A stretch of DNA of 64,000 bases from Clostridium minihomine (GTDB lineage Bacteria > Bacillota > Clostridia > Oscillospirales > Acutalibacteraceae). Below the pieces are notes generated by a model, which searched no databases, was not told the DNA's origin, and saw only the letters and a program-made list of their open reading frames with translations. The translations under genes were made by a program, and so were the position numbers. Shown here one piece after another: positions 7,766 to 16,145 of the stretch; position 1 is the first letter of the stretch, and each line of letters starts with the position of its first letter. Where the stretch lies: NCBI RefSeq assembly GCF_900240385.1, contig NZ_OEQH01000003.1, positions 248,001 to 312,000 of the forward strand, read 5' to 3'.

Positions 7766-8623
7766 TTACTTTTCTTTGATAGGAATCCAAATCTCGCTGT
7801 AATATTGTTCGTCCCGCACACCTTTGGCATACCCGGCAGGGTCGCTATACATTTCAATGTTATAACCCGCTGCAATCTCATAGTCCTTGCAGCTTGGTAA
7901 CCATTCCGAAAAAATCTTCTTATTTACATCTGGCATGGACTGGGGCATTGCGCCCCTGCAGGCAAAAACAGCCCAAGTGTGTTTCGGAATAACCCTTGTA
8001 ACAAAGCCCTCGGCAATTTCCTTGATTGGATTGTAATTATCCGCAATCAGATATTCAAACTCATTTCCGTCCATATTTTCATCAATATTCACACCATACA
8101 CACTGCAAACAATATCGCTTTTCCCTGTTTGAGAATAATCCGCCCACAATTTTGGAACCTCTATTGCCGCTTCATCATATTTCAATACCTTTGATACACC
8201 AATAATAGTAAACTCATCTTTTTTTACGATTTTGTAATCCATAGTATAACCTCCCTCTAATGTAAGTTTGATTTTCAGCGAAGCAAAAGATTTTATCATT
8301 GTTTCGCCTCTTCGTACAGAAGTGGGTGTTGCACCATGAAACCGAGTAAACGCTTTTGTAAAGCTATCGGGTGAATCGTAGCTGTATTTAAGTGCAATAT
8401 CAATGATTTTTCTATCACTGGAAACAAGCTCGCTGCCGGCAAGAGCAAGTCTGCGGCATCTGATATACTCACCAACCGTAAAACCGCAAAGCATAGCAAA
8501 TCCCTTTTGAAAATAGAACGGCGATACCATTGCCTGTTTTGCAATACCTTCGATTGTGAGTTCTTCGGTGATATTGTCCTCAATATAGCTGATTGCTTTA
8601 CTAATACATTCAGTCCACTCCAC
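7766..8623 (-). CDS. AraC-family regulator with GyrI-like effector domain
   Basis: The product has two parts: an N-terminal AraC/XylS double helix-turn-helix (about residues 5-100, including IAKQAMVSPFYFQKGF and ALKYSYDSPDSFTKAF) and a C-terminal GyrI/BmrR-like small-molecule-binding domain (about 125-285). This architecture is that of drug- or ligand-responsive activators such as the Rob and SAV1854 types. I chose GTG 8623 because GGAGG lies just upstream; TTG 8665 extends the frame but lies on the far side of that ribosome site. The result is 285 residues. No transporter lies nearby, so the target and ligand are unknown. Confidence 0.88.
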   Translation of the reverse strand: MEWTECISKAISYIEDNITEELTIEGIAKQAMVSPFYFQKGFAMLCGFTVGEYIRCRRLALAGSELVSSDRKIIDIALKYSYDSPDSFTKAFTRFHGATPTSVRRGETMIKSFASLKIKLTLEGGYTMDYKIVKKDEFTIIGVSKVLKYDEAAIEVPKLWADYSQTGKSDIVCSVYGVNIDENMDGNEFEYLIADNYNPIKEIAEGFVTRVIPKHTWAVFACRGAMPQSMPDVNKKIFSEWLPSCKDYEIAAGYNIEMYSDPAGYAKGVRDEQYYSEIWIPIKEK

Positions 8624-8990
8624 GCTGGGCACCTCCTGTCTGTACCTATATCTTACGGTTTTCAAAGGGTTTTTTCCCGATTTTTAGTGTTAAGTTTTGT
8701 CTGCAAAAGGATAGAATAATCTGCAGTCAAATTGCGATTTATCTGCGTGTTATAGAAATAACCTGCACTTGCTCAGCATAGCTTCTTGCAGACTTTCAAT
8801 GCAAATAAAGCTTGTATTCTTTTTTAACAATAGCTTTAAATGACTTCTGCATTCATAGATGAATTCGAATTTAAAGTAAAAAATGATTCATTTCATTGGC
8901 AATTCTCAAAAAAGGGGAGATGAAATAAAGCGGATACTATTCAATAAAAATAGTATCCTTGTTTTATTTCAAATATTATTTCGCTCTATG
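8624..8990. other. Intergenic stretch, mostly AT-rich
   Basis: No gene or RNA was recognised. It holds the upstream region of the AraC-type gene and a terminator hairpin near the HD gene end. Confidence 0.6.
8932..8965. terminator. Terminator hairpin near the HD gene
   Basis: GGATACTATT (8932-8941) pairs with AATAGTATCC (8949-8958). On the minus strand it follows the end of the HD gene. Confidence 0.6.
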
Positions 8991-9557
8991 TTATATTTCC
9001 ATTTCGTTTTGCAGGCTGCGCATAGCCAAAATGGTACGGTTAATTAGCTCGTCTAAAGACCAGTCCAGCATTTCTGCGCCCAAAGAAATTACATCCCGAG
9101 AGCAGCCGGCGGCAAAATTCGGCGATTTAAATTTCTTTTTTACCGATTTCAGTTCTAAGTCGACAACGCTTTTGGAAGGACGCATAATCGCCACAGCACC
9201 GATCAGTCCCGTCAGCTCGTCGGTGGCATACAGAATCTTTTCCATGATATGTTCCGGCTTAATATCCACACGAATCCGGTACCCGTGGCTGGCCACTGCA
9301 CGAATCAGCCGTTCATCAAGGCCGCGTTCCCGCATGATTTCCTGGCATTTGACGCAGTGCTGTTCCGGGTAACGTTCAAAGTCCAAATCGTGAAGCAGGC
9401 CTACTGTCTTCCAGAACTCCACATTCTCCGGGTCATATTCCTGGGCAAAATATCCCATGACCCCAGACACGATGTTTGCGTGCCGAAGGTGAAAGGGATC
9501 TTGATTATATTCTTCCAGAAGAGCCTGTGCCTGTTCCATAGTGGGAATGATTCCCAT
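8991..9557 (-). CDS. HD-domain phosphohydrolase
   Basis: The 188-residue product has the HD-superfamily metal-binding signature: HLRHANIV near residue 25, then GLLHDLDFERYP, and further His/Asp residues (VASHGYRI, TDELTG). Such proteins usually hydrolyse phosphoester bonds in nucleotides or signalling molecules; the substrate cannot be told from sequence. I prefer ATG 9557 because AAAGGAG lies 7 bases upstream. The GTG at 9566 would lie inside that ribosome site. It is flanked by terminators on both sides, so it is probably a single-gene unit. Confidence 0.87.
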   Translation of the reverse strand: MGIIPTMEQAQALLEEYNQDPFHLRHANIVSGVMGYFAQEYDPENVEFWKTVGLLHDLDFERYPEQHCVKCQEIMRERGLDERLIRAVASHGYRIRVDIKPEHIMEKILYATDELTGLIGAVAIMRPSKSVVDLELKSVKKKFKSPNFAAGCSRDVISLGAEMLDWSLDELINRTILAMRSLQNEMEI

Positions 9558-9653
9558 ACCGGTCACTCCTTTTCATTTTGTCTTTTTGTTAGTATAGCGC
9601 AGAATTTTTTCTTTGTCCATCTTAATAATACGTATACATATATGTTTAAAAAT

Positions 9654-9697
9654 AAAGCGGAGTTGACTGAGATTCCTAGCCAACTCCGCTTTTTATG
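9654..9697. terminator. Terminator of the TtcA-like operon
   Basis: AAAGCGGAGTTG (9654-9665) pairs with CAACTCCGCTTT (9681-9692). On the minus strand it follows the 109-residue membrane protein gene, with a T-rich tail. Confidence 0.75.
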
Positions 9698-9711
9698 TAT
9701 GGATTACATGG

Positions 9712-10041
9712 TTAAAACTTTAAAAAGTAAACCAAAATGCTGCCAAGCCCCATTAAAATGGTGAAGATAAATCCGATTTTATCGTTAAAAACGTGAAGCA
9801 TGCTGTAGATTTCTTCTGTTTGCAGCAAATGAAGAATTTCTTCTGCACTTTTTCCATGGCGTGTTTTGTAGCGCAGAAAAAAGTAAGAAAACAGATAAAA
9901 AACAGAAAGCCCCAAGTACAGCTGAATCATGGGCGTTGAGGGGCCGCGTCCCATAGAAAACTGGGCGAAGGCAAATCCAAACACCAGCATGGTAGCAATC
10001 ATAATCAGTTGCAGAACATAGTATTTAATGAATTTTTTCAA
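9712..10041 (-). CDS. Small membrane protein of unknown function
   Basis: The 109-residue product has about three hydrophobic segments (near residues 8-28, 40-58 and 88-107) joined by a charged loop, so it is probably an integral membrane protein. It starts at TTG 10041 with AAGAAGGG upstream; the first residues MKKFIKYYVLQL look like a natural N-terminus. It lies 29 bases after the TtcA-like gene, on the same strand and before a terminator, so the two are probably co-transcribed. I recognise no family. Confidence 0.75.
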   Translation of the reverse strand: MKKFIKYYVLQLIMIATMLVFGFAFAQFSMGRGPSTPMIQLYLGLSVFYLFSYFFLRYKTRHGKSAEEILHLLQTEEIYSMLHVFNDKIGFIFTILMGLGSILVYFLKF

Positions 10042-10070
10042 GAAAACCCTTCTTTCCGAAAGCGATCGGC

Positions 10071-10961
10071 CTAAGCCGGGCTTTCTTCTTTCTTTTCTTT
10101 GTCATCGGGCAGAAAAGCATTCGTCCGGCCGTAAGGATAGCCGTCCAAAAAGCTGTGAGTTTGACCGTTCTGCCGGTAACCAAGCACCGTATCCAGATTC
10201 ACGTTGTGCATACTGCGAAAAATGTTGATGTCTACCTGAGGGTTGTCCTTTCGCAGTCCGGCAATCAGTTCTTTGACCATGGCGCGTTTGGAACCGCCGC
10301 TTTCCTGTTCTTCACAGACGGTGGTTCTCTCTGACAAGGGACAGCCGCACCGAACAAATTCCAGGGAATTATAGCGTTTCCACGCCAGAATGTCCCGTTC
10401 CCGAACAAGATAAAGGGGACGGATGATTTCCATTCCGGGGAAATTGGTGCTGGGCAGCTTGGGCATCATGGTGCGGATTTCTGCGCCGTACAGCATGCTC
10501 ATCATGGTGGTTTCAATCACATCGTCAAAATGATGGCCTAAGGCAATTTTGTTGCACCCCAATTCCTGTGCTTTGGCATATAAGTGCCCTCGCCGCATTC
10601 TGGCACAAAGGTAACAGGGGTTTCCGCCCGAATTGGAGACAATTTCAAAAATGCGGGACGAAAATATGGTTAAGGGAATTCCCAAACGCTGGGCGTTATC
10701 TGTGATCATCTGCCGGTTGAGTTCGTCATACCCCGGATCCATGGATAAAAACTCCAGCTCAAAGGGAATTTCGGTGTAGCGCTGCAGCATTTGCAGACAC
10801 TTGGCCAACAGCATGGAGTCTTTGCCGCCAGAGATGCAAACAGCGATTTTGTCCCCGGGCATAATCAGCTGATAGTCTTTGATTCCGCCAATCATCCGGT
10901 GCCAGATTTCTTTTCGGTATTTTTTTACAATGCTTTGTTCTATTTTCTGAATTGGTTCCAT
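10071..10961 (-). CDS. TtcA-family tRNA thiolation ATPase (PP-loop)
   Basis: The 296-residue product belongs to the TtcA/TtuA PP-loop group, which adenylates a tRNA base and inserts sulfur with the help of an iron-sulfur cluster. The PP-loop SGGKDS lies near residue 45, followed by a CxxC pair in NPCYLCARMRRG and a third Cys cluster (VRCGCPLSE). The classical family product is 2-thiocytidine-32 in tRNA. I leave the symbol empty because paralogues with other targets exist. It heads a two-gene unit with the small membrane protein. Confidence 0.85.
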   Translation of the reverse strand: MEPIQKIEQSIVKKYRKEIWHRMIGGIKDYQLIMPGDKIAVCISGGKDSMLLAKCLQMLQRYTEIPFELEFLSMDPGYDELNRQMITDNAQRLGIPLTIFSSRIFEIVSNSGGNPCYLCARMRRGHLYAKAQELGCNKIALGHHFDDVIETTMMSMLYGAEIRTMMPKLPSTNFPGMEIIRPLYLVRERDILAWKRYNSLEFVRCGCPLSERTTVCEEQESGGSKRAMVKELIAGLRKDNPQVDINIFRSMHNVNLDTVLGYRQNGQTHSFLDGYPYGRTNAFLPDDKEKKEESPA

Positions 10962-11066
10962 TGTGTCGCGCCTTTTCCTAAAGAGATTTTGGAGAAACGG
11001 TTTTTGATACGATTTACGGCTTATTATAACACGGTGTTCCCGACCCGGTCAAACAAAACAAAAAAG

Positions 11067-11097
11067 AAGGCCGGAAGCTGAAATCGCTTCCGGCCTT
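11067..11097. terminator. Terminator of the fatty acid operon
   Basis: AAGGCCGGAAGC (11067-11078) pairs perfectly with GCTTCCGGCCTT (11086-11097) over 7 bases, just past the last minus-strand gene of the operon. Confidence 0.8.
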
Positions 11098-11103
11098 TGC
11101 ATT

Positions 11104-11559
11104 TTATTCCGGCAGTTTTTTAGGCAGAGGAACTTCCGGCATCAGTTCGTTGTACATGACATCCAGAATGTTTTCCAGCTGAGAAACTTCCTGGGGCGAA
11201 AAGCGTTCTTTAATTCGCTCAATGACTGTCAGCATATAACCGAAACTCAGGTTATAGTATTCAAAGTATTTGGGTGTTACTTCAAGGTAATATTCCCGTT
11301 TGTCGGTTTTTGAGCGGATTTTCCGCAGATATCCCTTTTGAATCAGGTTGTTGACTTTGTAGGCGGCATTTGGAGGGGATATTTGGGCAAAGGAAGCGAA
11401 CTCATTGACAGTGGGGTTTTCCAAAGCATGAATAATTTCAATGCAGAAAGTTTCCACCGTGGTCAGGCTTGCTTCCCTGTCTTCAAAACGGGAAAATACC
11501 TTCCGGTAAAAATTAAGTTTGAATTTAGTATAAACATCTGAAAAGGCCTGTTCCAGCAT
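11104..11559 (-). CDS. MarR-family regulator, FabT-like
   Basis: FabT is a MarR-family repressor of fatty acid synthesis genes in Firmicutes, with acyl-ACP as co-repressor. This 151-residue product has the family length and a winged helix core (VNEFASFAQISPPNAAYKVN, then GYLRKIRSKTDKREYYLEV). I chose ATG 11559 because GGAGGAG lies 9 bases upstream. The frame is open to 11676, but that start would overlap fabZ and lacks a ribosome site. Its position at the end of the fab operon suggests it feeds back on the promoter before acpP. That link is inference. Confidence 0.85.
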   Translation of the reverse strand: MLEQAFSDVYTKFKLNFYRKVFSRFEDREASLTTVETFCIEIIHALENPTVNEFASFAQISPPNAAYKVNNLIQKGYLRKIRSKTDKREYYLEVTPKYFEYYNLSFGYMLTVIERIKERFSPQEVSQLENILDVMYNELMPEVPLPKKLPE

Positions 11560-11672
11560 TTGAAAAGTCTCCTCCAAAAATGCGCAGTCGACTGCCTCGG
11601 TTTTCGGGCTTTTGTCTGCGCCATGTTGTTGTTCGATGGGATCGGGTAACAGCCGCCAGCGTAAGGGAACTG

Positions 11673-12101
11673 TCATTCTCCCAAAGCAAAGGTCAGCTCG
11701 GCGGTTGCGGCAATTTTGCCGTTGACGGTAGCTGTTGCTTTCCCGATTCCCACCGGGCCCCGGCGCTGCGTCAGTTCGCAGGTGAGCTCCAGCACGTCAC
11801 CGGGGGTTACTTTCTGCTTAAATCGCGCCTGTTTAATTCCCCCAAAGAATGCGATTTTACCACGGTTTTCTTCCTGAGTCAAGATAGCCACAGCCCCGAC
11901 CTGTGCCAAAGCCTCCAGAATCAAAACGCCGGGCATCACATGAAACTGCGGAAAATGCCCGCAGAAAAAGGGTTCGTTGACAGAAACGCATTTGATTCCT
12001 TTGGCCCATTGACCTGGTTCGCCGTCTATAATTTTATCCACCAGCAAAAAAGGATACCGGTGGGGCAAGATTTCCTGAATTTCATTGGAATTGAGTTCCA
12101 T
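11673..12101 (-). CDS. fabZ: 3-hydroxyacyl-ACP dehydratase
   Basis: FabZ removes water from 3-hydroxyacyl-ACP to give trans-2-enoyl-ACP. The 142-residue product is a single hotdog domain with the active-site His49 in [11 protein letters not shown] and Glu63 in LILEALAQ. The start ATG follows the fabF stop codon directly (TGA-ATG), so translation is coupled. In the classical clostridial order accB lies between fabF and fabZ; here it is missing. No fabA or fabM is present; the FabX-like gene upstream is the only candidate for a double-bond step. Confidence 0.95.
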   Translation of the reverse strand: MELNSNEIQEILPHRYPFLLVDKIIDGEPGQWAKGIKCVSVNEPFFCGHFPQFHVMPGVLILEALAQVGAVAILTQEENRGKIAFFGGIKQARFKQKVTPGDVLELTCELTQRRGPVGIGKATATVNGKIAATAELTFALGE

Positions 12102-13343
12102 TCAGTTTTCCTCCCATCTTTTTAAAATCAGGCTGGCGTTGTGTCCGCCAAAGCCCAGGGAATTGGATAAAGCATAGCGAAGAGCCGCCTGCCGCCCTGT
12201 GTTGGGGACGATATCCAAATCGCAGTCCTCATCCGGAACCTGATAGTTGATGGTGGGGGGAACAAAGCTGTCCCGCAGCGCCAATGCGGTCAAAATGACT
12301 TCTACTGCGCCGCTGGCGCCCAAAAGATGCCCGGTCATGGATTTTGTAGAGCTGATCATCAGCTTTTTGGCGTGCTCGCCAAACACCGCTTTCACGGCAG
12401 TGGTTTCGCATTTGTCATTGAGGGGGGTAGAGGTGCCGTGGGCGTTGATATAGCTGATTTCTTCCGGATTGATTCCGGCATTTTCAATGGCTTGCCGCAT
12501 GCATTCCTGAGCGGCCCGGCCGTCCGGATCCGGTGCAGTGATATGATAGGCGTCACAGGTGGAACCATAGCCAACAATCTCGCCATGAATTTTTGCACCC
12601 CGAGCCAAAGCGTGCTCTAAAGATTCCAGCACTACCATTCCCGCTCCTTCTCCCATTACAAAGCCGGAACGTTCTTTATCAAAGGGAATGGATGCCCGGT
12701 TCGGATCATTCGATTCCGCCAACGCTTTCATGGAAGTAAAGCCCCCCATTCCAAGCGGCGTAATGCTGGATTCTGCTCCGCCGCAGAGAACCACGTCGGA
12801 ATAACCGCCCTGAATCATGCGAAAGGCATCGCCGATGGCATTGGTGCCGCCGGCGCAGGCTGTGACCGGGCAGGTCACCATGCCGCGAAAACCATGGCGT
12901 ATGGCAATATGAGCCGCACCCATGTTACTGATGGACATGGGGATAAAGTAAGGGGAGACACGGTCAAATCCCTTTTGTTCGCCTCTGGCGTGCTCGTTCT
13001 CAATGGTTCCCAGCCCGCCGATTCCGCTGGATACAATGACGGAGCAACGGAAGGGGTTTTCTTGTTCCATAGAAAGGCCGCTGTCCTGAAAGGCTTGTTC
13101 GGCGGCGGCTACCGCCAGCTGGGCATAGCGATCCATTTTACGGGCTTCCCGCTTGTCAATATAGGTTTCCGGTTGAAAATTCTTTACTTCACCGGCAATG
13201 TGCACTTTTTGGTTGGAGGTATCATATAAAGTGATTTCTCCAATTCCGCAGATACCGGCTTTTGCGGAATTCCAGGTTTCGGCTGTGGTGCCGCCGATGG
13301 GGGTAAGTGCCCCTAATCCGGTGATTACAACACGTCGTTCCAT
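12102..13343 (-). CDS. fabF: 3-oxoacyl-ACP synthase II
   Basis: FabF condenses malonyl-ACP with growing acyl-ACP in the elongation cycle. The 413-residue product has the thiolase-fold triad of the KAS II type: Cys163 in VTACAGGTNAIG, a His in NAHGTSTPLND and a second His in MTGHLLGASGA. The residues after the active Cys (AGG) differ slightly from the common ATG/ASG but keep the pattern. It lies 61 bases after fabG and touches fabZ. Confidence 0.96.
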   Translation of the reverse strand: MERRVVITGLGALTPIGGTTAETWNSAKAGICGIGEITLYDTSNQKVHIAGEVKNFQPETYIDKREARKMDRYAQLAVAAAEQAFQDSGLSMEQENPFRCSVIVSSGIGGLGTIENEHARGEQKGFDRVSPYFIPMSISNMGAAHIAIRHGFRGMVTCPVTACAGGTNAIGDAFRMIQGGYSDVVLCGGAESSITPLGMGGFTSMKALAESNDPNRASIPFDKERSGFVMGEGAGMVVLESLEHALARGAKIHGEIVGYGSTCDAYHITAPDPDGRAAQECMRQAIENAGINPEEISYINAHGTSTPLNDKCETTAVKAVFGEHAKKLMISSTKSMTGHLLGASGAVEVILTALALRDSFVPPTINYQVPDEDCDLDIVPNTGRQAALRYALSNSLGFGGHNASLILKRWEEN

Positions 13344-13404
13344 CTTGTGAACCTCCTGAAAGCATCCGCCCGAGGGGCGGTTGTTTGAATATGGAAAATA
13401 GGGC

Positions 13405-14148
13405 TTAAACAGCCATGCCGCCGTCTACGCACAGCACTTGGCCGGTGATATATCCGGCTTCTTCGCTGGCAAAGAAAGCCACAGCGGCAGCCACGTCCTC
13501 GGGCTTTCCCGCCCGGGCCATGGGGATGCCGTGCACCAGCTGATCTTTTACCGCATCAGACAGCACATCGGTCATATCGGTTTCGATTAGTCCCGGTGCA
13601 ACGGCGTTTACCGTCACATTGCGCCCGGCCAGTTCCTTTGCCAGAGATTTTGTCATGCCAATCAGCCCGGCCTTACTGGCGGAATAGTTGATTTGTCCCG
13701 GATTTCCGCGAACCCCTGCCACACTGCTCATGTTGACAATTCTGCCATAGCGCTGTTTCATCATGATGCGGGCGGCCAGTTTCATGCAGAAGAAAGCGCC
13801 TTTTAAGTTGGTGTCGATGACTTCATCAAAGCTTTCTTCGCTCATGCGAAGAATTAAGCCATCCCGTGTGATTCCCGCGTTATTGACGAGAACATCCACG
13901 GCGCCGAATGTTTCCTGTGCTTCTGAAAACAGTTTTTCACAGCCTTCGGGTTTGGATACATCCGCTTTTACCAGAATAACCTGAGTACCCAGACTGCGGC
14001 ATTCTTCGGCTGTGGCTTCGGCGGCCTGCTGATTGCCTGCGTAGTTAATCACCAGGTTCATTTCCTGTGCGGCCAATTTAAGGCAGATGGCGCGCCCTAT
14101 TCCCCGGCTGCCGCCGGTGACAATAGCAGTTTTGACGGTATGACTCAT
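13405..14148 (-). CDS. fabG: 3-oxoacyl-ACP reductase
   Basis: FabG reduces 3-oxoacyl-ACP with NADPH. The 247-residue short-chain dehydrogenase has the cofactor motif TGGSRGIG at the N-terminus, NNAG in the middle (VLVNNAGITRDG), the catalytic Ser in VNMSSVAG and YSASK as the Tyr-Lys pair. Its start overlaps the fabD stop by ATGA. Confidence 0.96.
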   Translation of the reverse strand: MSHTVKTAIVTGGSRGIGRAICLKLAAQEMNLVINYAGNQQAAEATAEECRSLGTQVILVKADVSKPEGCEKLFSEAQETFGAVDVLVNNAGITRDGLILRMSEESFDEVIDTNLKGAFFCMKLAARIMMKQRYGRIVNMSSVAGVRGNPGQINYSASKAGLIGMTKSLAKELAGRNVTVNAVAPGLIETDMTDVLSDAVKDQLVHGIPMARAGKPEDVAAAVAFFASEEAGYITGQVLCVDGGMAV

Positions 14149-15080
14149 TGTGTTTCTCCTTTCAATGCGGAAATCACGGCGCGCAGGCTTTCGGCATCTT
14201 CCACCGCATAGGTTTTAATCGCTTTGGTGGTTTTTTTCACGAACCCGGATAATACTTTGCCGGGGCCGATCTCCACCGCTGTGTCAATGCCAAGCTGTTC
14301 CATATAACGGATGGAGTCTTCAAAATAAATGCTGCTCTGCACCTGCTTTTCCAAAAGAGCCGGAATGGTTTCGCCCGGCTGAAGGGATTTGGCTGTGGTA
14401 TTAAAAATAACGGGGAATCTCATTTCCCCAAAGGAAATCTTTTTAAAATAGTCTGCCAGCGCATCCCCGGCCGGGGACATGAGAGAGCTGTGGAAAGGGC
14501 CGGGCAGGTGAAGGGGAATGCAGCGCCGGGCACCTGAAGCAAGAGCCAACTCTCCGGCTTTTTTCACTGCTTCTGCTTCGCCGGCTATCACCAGTTGACC
14601 CGGGCAATTGTAATTGGCTATTTCTACAATTCCCAAAGAGGATGCTTCGTCACAGGCCTTTTGCAGTGTATCTCTGTCTAAATTAAGAATGGCTGCCATG
14701 CCGCAGGGCAAATCACCCACGGCGGTTTCCATCGCTTTTCCGCGGAAAGCGGTTAAAGCAATTGCGGTGTCGGGATCAAATACGCCCGCCGCTGTTAAGG
14801 CAGAGTATTCCCCCAGGCTAAGCCCGGCTGCCATTTGGGGCAGGATGCCCTCTTGCTCCAGCAAAGCCGTGATACCGGCGCAAAACGCCACCATGCAGGG
14901 CTGTGTATGGCGGGTTTCGCCAAGCACTTCCTCCGGGCCGTTCTGGATGAGTTCCTTGATGTTGAATCCGGCGGAAGGGGTGTCATAAAAGCGCCGGAAA
15001 TCCGGATATTGCTCGTATAAGTCCATTCCCATGCCAACGTGCTGATTCCCTTGTCCCGCATATAAAAATGCCAGTTTCAT
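14145..15080 (-). CDS. fabD: Malonyl-CoA:ACP transacylase
   Basis: FabD moves malonyl from CoA to acyl carrier protein, charging the substrate for FabH and FabF. The 311-residue product begins MKLAFLYAGQG, with the glutamine-containing GQG motif, and has the nucleophile Ser in GLSLGEYSAL and the His in GPFHSSLM. I chose ATG 15080 because GGAGGAG lies 6 bases upstream; the longer frame runs into the preceding gene. Its start overlaps that gene's stop by ATGA, and its own stop overlaps fabG. Confidence 0.95.
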   Translation of the reverse strand: MKLAFLYAGQGNQHVGMGMDLYEQYPDFRRFYDTPSAGFNIKELIQNGPEEVLGETRHTQPCMVAFCAGITALLEQEGILPQMAAGLSLGEYSALTAAGVFDPDTAIALTAFRGKAMETAVGDLPCGMAAILNLDRDTLQKACDEASSLGIVEIANYNCPGQLVIAGEAEAVKKAGELALASGARRCIPLHLPGPFHSSLMSPAGDALADYFKKISFGEMRFPVIFNTTAKSLQPGETIPALLEKQVQSSIYFEDSIRYMEQLGIDTAVEIGPGKVLSGFVKKTTKAIKTYAVEDAESLRAVISALKGETQ

Positions 15081-16144
15081 TTGTCGCTCCTCCATCCTTG
15101 TTTCAGCTCTTCCAGCAGTTCCTGCACAGGCAGAATCTTTTCCATACGCCATGCATTGCTGCCGCAGAAGAATAGTCCGTCTTCCCAATTTCCCTGAACG
15201 GCCGCGGACAATGCCCCGGTAATGCAATAGGGGGTGGTTGCCGGGGTGCAGGGGTGAAGACAGTCCATACATTTTTTCACCGGGATTCGCAGGTCTTGCT
15301 TTAATCGCTGAATCAGCGGAGAGTTGAGCGCCCGGCCCGGCATTCCCACCGGACTTTTAATCAGGCAAATGTCCTCTTTTTTTGCCGCCACCAAAATTTC
15401 TTTGTATCGAGGTGAGGCATCGCATTCTTCTGTGGCGATAAAACGGGTTCCCAGCTGTACGCCGGTGGCGCCCAACTGCAAGAAATGGCGGATGTCTTCG
15501 GCGGTATATACGCCGCCGGCCACAAAGACCGGAATCTTTTTCTGGTGCTTTTCTTCATATGGGGCAATTTCCGCCAAAACTTCCGGCAAAATTTGCTCCA
15601 ATGTCTGGGCGGTGCCGTTTTCCAGTTCTTCGGCGGAAAAACCCAGATGTCCCCCGGCCAAAGAACCTTCGATTACAATAAAGTCGGGGCATACCTTGTG
15701 CCGTTTATCCCAAAGGCGGCAAATGGTGCGAGCCGCTTTTCCGCTGGATACAATCGGCGCAATGGCCGTTTTGCTTCCTTCTACAAATCGGGGCAGATCA
15801 CTGGGCAGCCCGGCGCCGGAAATTACGGCATCCACCCCGGCTGCCACGGCGGTTCGGATGGTTTCTTCATAATGGGTGGTGGCAACCATGGCGTTAATGG
15901 CAACAATTCCACTGCCTTGGGCAATGTTTTTTGCTTTGTTGATTTGCTCTTTTAAAGCGGCAAGGTTGCTTTGCACCGAGTTAATCCAGAAATCTTTATT
16001 CAGAAAACCTGGGTTTGCGGCACTGATCACACCCATAGCGCCGTGTTTTGCCACATGTCCGGCCAGATTTCCCATAGAAACGCCGATTCCCATGCCGCCC
16101 TGAATAATGGGCAGAGGGAGGGGCTTGTCTTTAATCAGAACCAT
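15077..16144 (-). CDS. FabX-like FMN/4Fe-4S oxidoreductase of the nitronate monooxygenase family
   Basis: The 355-residue product is a TIM-barrel flavoprotein of the NMO/FabK superfamily (IIQGGMGIGVS at the N-terminus, GGHLG with the presumed base His165, GATGVQLGTRF). Unlike FabK it carries a C-terminal cysteine set, C292-x2-C295-x3-C299-x7-C307, followed by a tail with GLFFCGSNAWRMEKI. That layout matches my recollection of the FabX type of Helicobacter pylori, an FMN and 4Fe-4S enzyme that introduces the double bond for unsaturated fatty acids. It is sandwiched between fabK (1 base away) and fabD (ATGA overlap), which supports a role in acyl-ACP chemistry. Nitronate oxidation is the generic alternative. 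Confidence 0.75.
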   Translation of the reverse strand: MVLIKDKPLPLPIIQGGMGIGVSMGNLAGHVAKHGAMGVISAANPGFLNKDFWINSVQSNLAALKEQINKAKNIAQGSGIVAINAMVATTHYEETIRTAVAAGVDAVISGAGLPSDLPRFVEGSKTAIAPIVSSGKAARTICRLWDKRHKVCPDFIVIEGSLAGGHLGFSAEELENGTAQTLEQILPEVLAEIAPYEEKHQKKIPVFVAGGVYTAEDIRHFLQLGATGVQLGTRFIATEECDASPRYKEILVAAKKEDICLIKSPVGMPGRALNSPLIQRLKQDLRIPVKKCMDCLHPCTPATTPYCITGALSAAVQGNWEDGLFFCGSNAWRMEKILPVQELLEELKQGWRSDK

Positions 16145-16145
16145 G

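Noticed and set aside
9557-9566. GTG 9566 as the start of the HD-domain gene
   Set aside because: The GTG lies within the AAAGGAG ribosome site; ATG 9557 is correctly spaced from it.
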